A stretch of 64,000 nt of DNA from Allodiplogaster sudhausi (lineage: Eukaryota > Nematoda > Chromadorea > Rhabditida > Diplogasteridae), in NCBI GenBank assembly GCA_945643635.1, contig CALZFC010000018.1:2873501-2937500 (forward strand), written 5' to 3'. This document shows, piece by piece, positions 60,197 through 64,000 of this stretch. A program made the position numbers and the translations under genes. The notes beneath the pieces are model-generated. The model did not search any database, had not been told where the DNA came from, and saw only the letters and a program-made list of their open reading frames with translations. Each line of letters opens with the position of its first letter. The first letter of the stretch is position 1.

Positions 60197-61494
60197 CTCT
60201 CCCTCTACACTGATCGTGTTCTCAACGTCTGACTTCAACATCAAAGACTGCAGGCCCGTCAAAGTTCTCGTCGGGGATGTTCTGGATGATCTGCTGCTCA
60301 ACAATTTGGAGATGCCGCGCCATGTCACATTTCCAAAATGAGGTAATTAATAGACCCAATAATCTTTATTTCAATAATTGATGCCATCTTTTATTTTGCA
60401 ACTCGTTAATAAATAGGACATTTTTTGTTAATTTTTTAAAAGTTAAATTGATTTGTTTTAAATATAGACCTGAGGAAGCCCGCCGTTGACAGCATTTGAC
60501 GGGTCGGAGTTCTCAAAGTATGGAAAGAGACCCGTGGTAGTCTCGTAGAAGAGCACAATCTGCAAAACGTTTTGGTTTTTTTTTAACTTTTCGTGATCGG
60601 TCACAACCAATATTATCTATTAAAAAGTAACGTTAAAATGAACTAATATTAACAACACTAATGATGTCTATTAAGAAGCAAAAACAGAGGAGAGAGAAAA
60701 TGAACCTTATCACCCAAAAAGGTGAAGCCCTCATTGTGTATGATATGGTAGTCGTCGAGAGGCAGCACCATTTGTAGGACTTGAAGCAGTTGATGGAAGG
60801 CACATTCCAGTACACCTCAAAGAAACCGAAACCCCTTTTTGAATTCGCGCCTTTTTCCTGAGACGCTAGAGCGAGAGAGCATGTGCTTTAGGTAGTCGCG
60901 ATTATGATAGTCAGGAAAATTCTAACAGATTACGGTTGAGTTTCGTCCACCCTCATTGCAATCTCTCAATCAAGCAAAGAGGCCCAGAAATAAGAGCTAT
61001 TTTTTTGTATGTGTTACAAGAAATCCTACTTTTTCAAGAAATATTCTCTGTTATATCATACGCTTTTCATTATACATTTGCGGTAGATTTTTAGATGAAG
61101 AATATACTATGTATGTACCTTGAATTCGACGTCTGCAAATTATTCGAAGAATGCAGATTTTTTTCCTAGTACATATGTACTTGTTGCTCCCTTCCCTAAT
61201 GGATTCTCAATTTTTTGCCATTTTTCTCGATGCTCTTGCCTTGAATCGGTCGTCTTCTTCGCTGAGCGTGCATTCGGGTACTGCTGCCAAAGCAATTAGA
61301 AGTACAGAGAAGACAAGGAAGTCTGGAGAGAAAGAGAGAGAGAATTGAGAAAAGAAGAAGAAGAAAACGAATCAGAGAGACAGAGAGAGGCTGAGACATT
61401 GTTAGAGTGTTAGAACGACAGAAAAAGAGAATGCGAAGATATGGAGAGAGTAACCTGAAGGGGGCAGAGTCGGCCGGACCGTCTGTGTTGGCAT
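57561..61494 (-). CDS. Hyaluronidase (glycosyl hydrolase 56), frame interrupted
   Basis: This is a hyaluronan-degrading enzyme family member, normally secreted or lysosomal. Exons in minus order: 61455-61494 (ATG), 61240-61322, 60706-60857, 60471-60559, about 60234-60335, 59900-59973, 59672-59743, 59347-59493, 58999-59128, 58816-58902, 58328-58465, 57961-58052 and 57561-57645 (TAA). A hydrophobic stretch (FLVFSVLLIALAAV) looks like a signal peptide. Family landmarks follow: FEVYWNVPSINC; the catalytic D-x-E as FDVE joined to EWRP; LRPRALWGLYGFPYCNYD; TPSIYLYNN; DMGVAGVLIWS; and a C-terminal EGF-like part (CRCECD-type spacing, here YRCECDSAFIGDSCQ). Two places need a one-base correction to stay in frame: inside 60706-60857 (152 bases, where 153 is expected) and near 60320. 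The exon around 60335 also lacks an AG acceptor. The rest is intact. It is either a recent pseudogene or carries assembly indels. I give no repaired sequence. The donor at 61239-61238 is GC, not GT. Confidence 0.8.
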
Positions 61495-62541
61495 CGAAAG
61501 AGACTGAAAAAGAGATTAAGCTCTTAATATGTATTCTCTTGTACCAATTCAAACTAACGATAAGTATTGCAATAGCACAATAGAAATGGTGTCGAACTCC
61601 GTTCGGCGCGGTCTATTTCACGCAGAAATTCTCCCACGTGCGTACAAGGCTATTCGACGTGTTTGACCAACATGAGCGTGGGAATAAACGGACCCTAATT
61701 ATCCCACGCTTTTAAACAGTGTCTTCTCTTGCTCGGCTAGCACTGACGTCAATGTTTACTTATAAGGCAACATCAACGACAATTTGAGTGTCACGAGCCT
61801 GGCTTTCAACTAATTCTCTCTTCAATTTATCACTTTTCTTCTGGCCAAAAATATGCGGAGACATATGTACATGTGTATGTATCCAATATGTTTCTCTGGA
61901 AAATAAAACAGTTTTTTAAACAACTATAATGTCAATTACTCTTTAAGTCATAGTAATAAAAACCAATATAAAAGATGCTAAAAAGTAATGAAAAAATATA
62001 AATGCAAGAGTGCTGCAGTAGAAGCTCGTCGTCGGCACATCTCCAGAAATGGCAAAGTGATAAAAAAGAGAGGACACTTTCCTGCTTCTTATCAGGATTC
62101 AAAGTTTAAATCATGCATTTTCCTCTTTTCTCTGGCTGATTAATCTTATGCTCACTGGATTAGTTCTCATTGTCAGTTCATGTGCGAAAATTCCGTCCTT
62201 TTCCTCAGATTTATTAATTGTCAATAAGCATTTATACTGATAGATTCACTCAAAATAGAGAATGTAATAAATTATAATAAAAAACATCTCATAAGCACAT
62301 GTGAAGAATCATGCGAAATAACCAAAAATTTGCCCGTTTCAATTTGTAACGCATGGGAAATTAAGTTGGGGAATGTAAACATTGTGCAAAGGTTTAAATA
62401 CCAGAAATTGTCCTTGAGTTCCTGAAGTAATTGCTCATCAAGAAGTGAAATATCAGAGAATGACATAGTGTCTCGATCACTTTTTTTCAGGTTTTGCTTG
62501 AGCCGCTAGCTTTAGTTAAACAGGAAAAATCACGTGTTGAC
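61495..62541. promoter_or_regulatory. Upstream region of the hyaluronidase gene
   Basis: The GC-richer part (about 61590-61760) holds a CCCACGTG E-box, an imperfect inverted pair (AGCGTGGGAATAA and TTATCCCACGCT) and a perfect CRE-like TGACGTCA near 61744-61751. These are about 100-260 bases upstream of the proposed start on the minus strand, so a promoter role is reasonable but unproven. The rest (61800-62540) is AT-rich with no gene recognised. Confidence 0.3.
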
Positions 62542-62589
62542 CTTCGCGGTGACGATCTCTGCGGCTTCGCTTTCTGGTTCATCGTCAAC
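62542..62589 (-). CDS. Orphan exon-like segment, minus strand
   Basis: After TTGCAG there are 16 open codons (VDDEPESEAAEIVTAK) and then AAG|GTCAAC, phase 0 at both ends. It might be an upstream exon of the hyaluronidase transcript or part of another minus-strand gene. No partner was found. Confidence 0.25.
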
Positions 62590-62646
62590 CTGCAACAAAA
62601 TGAACGATAAATAGCATTGATATGTTCGATTGGAATCACCATCAAA

Positions 62647-62944
62647 ATGGGCCATAATATTCTCAGGTACCAAGCTTATTTACTCTTTTCTCTCTCATTT
62701 TCCCTCTCTCTCTCGATCCCTCTCTTTCTCTCCCTCTACCTCCCTTTCTTTGTTCATCTCTCTTCTTTCTCTCCGCCTCTCCCTCTCTCTTTTCAGGGAA
62801 CTGGCAGTGAAGACGACCTTCTCTATTGTGGTCTCGTTGTTTTTCGCCCTGTTCTTCCAGCGCCAGCTTGGCACAGTTCATCTCAGAATGCTTGTGGATC
62901 ACGACCATCCGGGTCAGGAGGCATTTGGCAACTGGCCAAGATAA
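62647..62944 (+). CDS. Candidate small single-span membrane protein
   Basis: Exon 1 (62647-62666) encodes MGHNIL and ends AG|GTACCA. Exon 2 (from 62797, after CTTTTCAG) joins in phase and encodes RELAVKTTFSIVVSLFFALF, a clear membrane helix with a basic side first, then QRQLGTVHLRM and a short tail to TAA 62942-62944 (about 55 aa). A variant using an internal donor after GGCACA could join to an exon at 63029 ending in a PNNDFDQFNYHHH tail. Size and layout resemble small respiratory-complex or regulatory membrane proteins, but I cannot name it. Confidence 0.4.
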
Positions 62945-63232
62945 TTCTTTTTTGACTAACGTATATACAAAAAAGTAATACTACGTTGACTCGTTAGCTT
63001 AAGGCGATCTCTACAGCAACTAAATTGTAGCCGAACAACGACTTCGACCAGTTCAACTACCACCACCACTGAACCAATGACAACGTCCTCTACCATGCTG
63101 GGAAGTCTAACAAGATTCGGCTTTCGCTCCTGCCTGAAACTAACTTCCACCACTGCGTTCCACCTTCTGTCGCACTATCATTGCAACGCTTTTAAAATCT
63201 CGTATGGCTTTGTAAAGTCGTAGAAACACAAA

Positions 63233-63696
63233 ATGGAGTTTGAAGTTGAAAAAAGTCCCATTTACACTTTCTCAGTGAGCACAATTGCCTCAATTTTATT
63301 TGAAGACAATTAAATTATCATCTGATATTAGAACATACTTTCCTTTTCGCTTCTGTGAAGAATTGAGTTTTTAATCTTAATAATAAAAATTTCTCTTTGC
63401 AGTTCTTCTGGGTGGGCGTGGCCTTCTTCACAGTCGCCCTTCTGGCTATTTTTGGAAGTCGTTGCGCCCGAATGAAAGAAACTGTTCGAAGTTTTTTTGA
63501 GCTAGGAATATTGATCGATAGCCGGGATGGCCTAGTGGCAAGTGGCCATTTTCCAGCCAGTGTCCGGGGCATTGGACACTTCTCCTTGGCCAATGTAGCG
63601 GGGCGTCAGCTTGACCAAATTCCTGTCTTAAACCATAATTATTTAATTATTTTAAATACACATTTAAAATCATCTAAATATCGTATTTTAAATTAA
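63233..63696 (+). CDS. Candidate small membrane protein (possibly partial)
   Basis: Exon 1 (63233-63274) encodes MEFEVEKSPIYTFS and ends TCA|GTGAGC. Exon 2 starts at 63403 after CTTTGCAG in phase 0 and encodes a membrane helix (FFWVGVAFFTVALLAIFG) followed by basic residues (SRCARMKETVR). The frame stays open to TAA 63694-63696, but from about 63508 the DNA reads like a tRNA-like A-box region (GCCGGGATGGCCTAGTGGC). The true exon may therefore end near CGA|AGTTTTT at about 63493 and continue elsewhere. Family unknown. Confidence 0.4.
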
Positions 63697-64000
63697 TAGT
63701 AAAAGCACAGTTCCTTTTTTCACTTGGTTACTTGACACAAGCATGCACCAGAATGCCTAGCTATTCACTTGGATACTTATCATCAGCATACTTCTAAAAA
63801 TTTCTCACCATTTTATAATAGTACAAGATACTCGCCATATTTATCAGCTTTATATATTTTTTAATTTCCCACCATCCTAATATTGCACGTTCGCCATTCA
63901 GCATATTCAATTATCTGCTCCGCCCTCGCTCTCAAGTCTGCTTCCTTCCTTCTCCGAGTCTCACTCATTCTCCCTCGTGGCACTCGTCGCGCCCGGTCGA
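63697..64000. other. AT-rich end of window, no gene recognised
   Basis: The sequence is unique and AT-rich, with a CT-richer, slightly GC-rich last 80 bases. No open frame or RNA gene is visible before the window ends. Confidence 0.5.

Noticed and set aside
57561..61494. Reading the hyaluronidase as a plain intact gene
   Set aside because: One exon has a length incompatible with its flanking phases, a second shift occurs near 60320, and one acceptor is missing, so the frame is interrupted as the sequence stands.

Overview
This window is nuclear DNA of an animal, most likely a fast-evolving invertebrate (protostome-like). The evidence is multi-exon genes with short AT-rich introns, metazoan families (SLC4 transporter, hyaluronidase, elongin B, RNF212/ZHP-3-type meiotic RING protein), eukaryotic splice signals and a very high load of (GA)n/(CT)n microsatellites. 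I cannot name the phylum from sequence alone. Nothing looks bacterial or viral.

Layout. 1-16.6 kb is a microsatellite field with only isolated unique islands; one at 1559-1640 looks like an acidic first coding exon. 16.59-22.45 kb is a composite mobile element of about 5.9 kb with roughly 800-bp inverted terminal arms. Each arm carries a 39-bp minisatellite, and the body holds two exons of an hnRNP K-like KH domain (one with an in-frame stop), another exon-like fragment and a nested MITE-like element. 22.5-25.2 kb is again GA/CT repeat. 25.18-43.11 kb (+) is one large SLC4A11/Bor1-like transporter gene that I can assemble exon by exon with consistent reading phase (26 exons, about 1386 aa). 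44.5-45.1 kb (+) holds unassigned candidate exons. 45.2-46.0 kb (-) is a divergent elongin B. 48.5-50.6 kb (+) is a small RING-H2 protein. 51.07-55.19 kb (+) is an RNF212/ZHP-3-like protein in 15 exons. 56.5-57.1 kb is the 3' end of a decayed non-LTR retrotransposon. 57.56-61.49 kb (-) is a hyaluronidase gene or recent pseudogene whose reading frame is interrupted. 62.6-63.7 kb (+) has two candidate small membrane proteins.

The genes do not form a pathway. They look like a normal gene neighbourhood: a membrane transporter, a ubiquitin-pathway subunit, two RING proteins and a glycosidase. The strongest unusual items are the fold-back element carrying host exons, the long GC-rich N-terminal extension of the transporter, the frame breaks limited to the hyaluronidase, and a relaxed 5' splice-site pattern (recurrent GTTAG) shared by several genes.

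Most long open frames in the CT/GA tracts are Ser-Leu or Arg-Glu translations of microsatellite and are not genes. All exon joins were worked out by eye from reading phase, splice dinucleotides and remembered family sequence; no alignment or transcript data were available.
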